Source: CAKVOD01 sp050872805
GTDB lineage: Bacteria; Bacillota; Clostridia; Christensenellales; UBA1242
Assembly (NCBI GenBank): GCA_050872805.1
Contig: JBNMHN010000010.1
Location: 1 to 21,061 of the forward strand
DNA: 21,061 nt
Direction of reading: 5' to 3'
Positions 20,436 through 21,061 of this stretch are shown in pieces. A program made the translations under genes and the position numbers. Position 1 is the stretch's first letter. Each line of letters opens with the position of its first letter. Under the pieces are notes generated by a model, which saw only the letters and a program-made list of their open reading frames with translations, did no database searches and had not been told where the DNA came from.

Positions 20436-20660
20436 GTGCGCAGCTCTGCAAAGGCGAAAACAATTGAAGAAGCACAACAACGCGCAGCGTTTTTGATTCT
20501 TCCGATCCTCGCACTTGTCATAGGACAATTCACAGGTATTATTTTGATAAGTACGTGGCTGCCCCTTGGATTGGGTGTTGTTTTGGTAATACTTGACGTA
20601 TTGCTTATGAATGGTGTCGCCAAAAACTTCACTTATGAAAAACTGTTGAGATATAATTGA
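20436..20660 (+). CDS. Small two-helix membrane protein
   Basis: A 74-residue protein with two hydrophobic helices (about residues 18-37 and 41-60) and a charged C-terminal tail (AKNFTYEKLLRYN). The GTG at 20436 is the first usual start in the frame, but it has no clear ribosome binding site; a stop lies 27 bases upstream, so little extension is possible. A good promoter lies upstream. Family not recognised. Confidence 0.5.
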   Translation: MRSSAKAKTIEEAQQRAAFLILPILALVIGQFTGIILISTWLPLGLGVVLVILDVLLMNGVAKNFTYEKLLRYN

Positions 20661-20760
20661 ACCATTGAGTTTTTGGACTGAGAAATTAAATAGGCAAGGA
20701 AAGTCGAGAAAAAAATTGTCGTCTGCGGTATAATTATTGTCTGTAAGGAGCTAAAGGAAT

Positions 20761-21061
20761 ATGAAAGAACAGATTTTGGCTGTCCAGCGGATGCAGGATT
20801 ATATCGAAAAGAATAATGCAGAAGAAATCAATTTGTCTGACTTAGCGCGCGTATCGTTGTTTTCTCCGTGGTATTCTTATCGACTGTTCCGTGACTCTCT
20901 TGGGCTGACACCGACCGAGTATATTCGTAAATATCGGCTTACTCAGGCGGCTAAACAACTTAAAAGCGGTAACGTAAAGGTCACCCGCGCGGCGTTTGAC
21001 GCAGGATTTTCCAATGTGGATACCTTTACACGGGCATTTTACAGAGAATTCGGGCTGAATC
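20761..21061 (+). CDS. AraC-family transcriptional regulator (partial, runs off the window)
   Basis: The first 100 codons are present. AraC/XylS regulators bind DNA with two helix-turn-helix units, and both are seen at the N-terminus: LSDLARVSLFSPWYSYRLFR (about residues 25-45) and VTRAAFDAGFSNVDTFTRAF (about 75-95), the latter with the conserved GFSNVDTFTRAFYREFG signature. An N-terminal DNA-binding part suggests a SoxS/Rob-like layout, perhaps with a ligand-binding domain beyond the window. AAGGAG lies 10 bases before the ATG. A -10 box (TATAAT) is near 20730 without a clear -35. The gene is more GC-rich than the prophage genes. Confidence 0.85.
   Translation, partial: MKEQILAVQRMQDYIEKNNAEEINLSDLARVSLFSPWYSYRLFRDSLGLTPTEYIRKYRLTQAAKQLKSGNVKVTRAAFDAGFSNVDTFTRAFYREFGLN

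Noticed and set aside
20227..20632. Minus-strand ORFs of 95 and 102 codons near the right end
   Set aside because: They are antisense to a terminator, a promoter and the small membrane protein gene, without ribosome binding sites.

Overview
The window looks like the chromosome of a low-GC Bacillota (Clostridia-like) bacterium, probably host-associated and uncultured. This is inferred from AGGAGG-type ribosome binding sites, near-consensus TTGACA/TATAAT promoters, A+T-rich genes and Gram-positive-type transporters; nothing in the sequence fixes the species. A 10,138-bp integrated element sits in the middle, inserted in a tRNA-Asn(GTT) gene.

Left host part (1-9827). At the edge is the start of a minus-strand gene. 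Next come a GNAT acetyltransferase that appears to be transcribed without a leader, and a cytosolic-looking protein with two DUF11 repeats. A gene-free stretch (1728-2306) holds two minus-strand terminators and a GC-rich repeated block. An ABC-export operon runs on the minus strand from 6775 to 2307: a YwaF-like membrane domain fused to an ABC ATPase, a multi-spanning permease, and a small anchored extracellular protein. A convergent four-helix membrane protein follows (6945-7391). Then comes an ABC exporter whose 5' end is split by an apparent frameshift at an A6 run (7524-9370). An A+T-rich repeat cluster lies just before the tRNA gene.

Integrated element (9858-19995). The gene set and order are those of a filamentous phage (inovirus-like) prophage. 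It has a Zot/pI-type morphogenesis ATPase, a HUH rolling-circle Rep, a small putative ssDNA-binding protein, a short one-helix membrane protein (coat candidate), a large N-terminally anchored adhesin-like protein in the pIII position, structured non-coding regions beside zot and rep, and a tyrosine integrase overlapping rep. There is no secretin gene, which fits a host with one membrane. Three small genes (25, 39 and 41 codons) lie upstream of the ssDNA-binding gene; one encodes a protamine-like Arg/Ser-rich peptide. The lysogeny module at the right end has a divergent XRE repressor and a KilA-N protein. It faces the lytic operon across three 17-bp operators of the form TTCGAA-N5-TTCGAA, one of which fills the spacer of the lytic promoter exactly. 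A plus-strand non-coding RNA with its own promoter and terminator is predicted at 16727-16854.

Attachment sites. The crossover lies in the anticodon-loop part of tRNA-Asn. The left copy is an intact tRNA; the right copy keeps only the 3' part. The two flanks are alike for about 223 bp (58 bp identical, then about 92% for the remainder), including two terminators and a second buried copy of the tRNA 3' end.

Right host part (20219-21061). A terminator, a promoter, a two-helix small membrane protein and the start of an AraC-family regulator that runs off the window.
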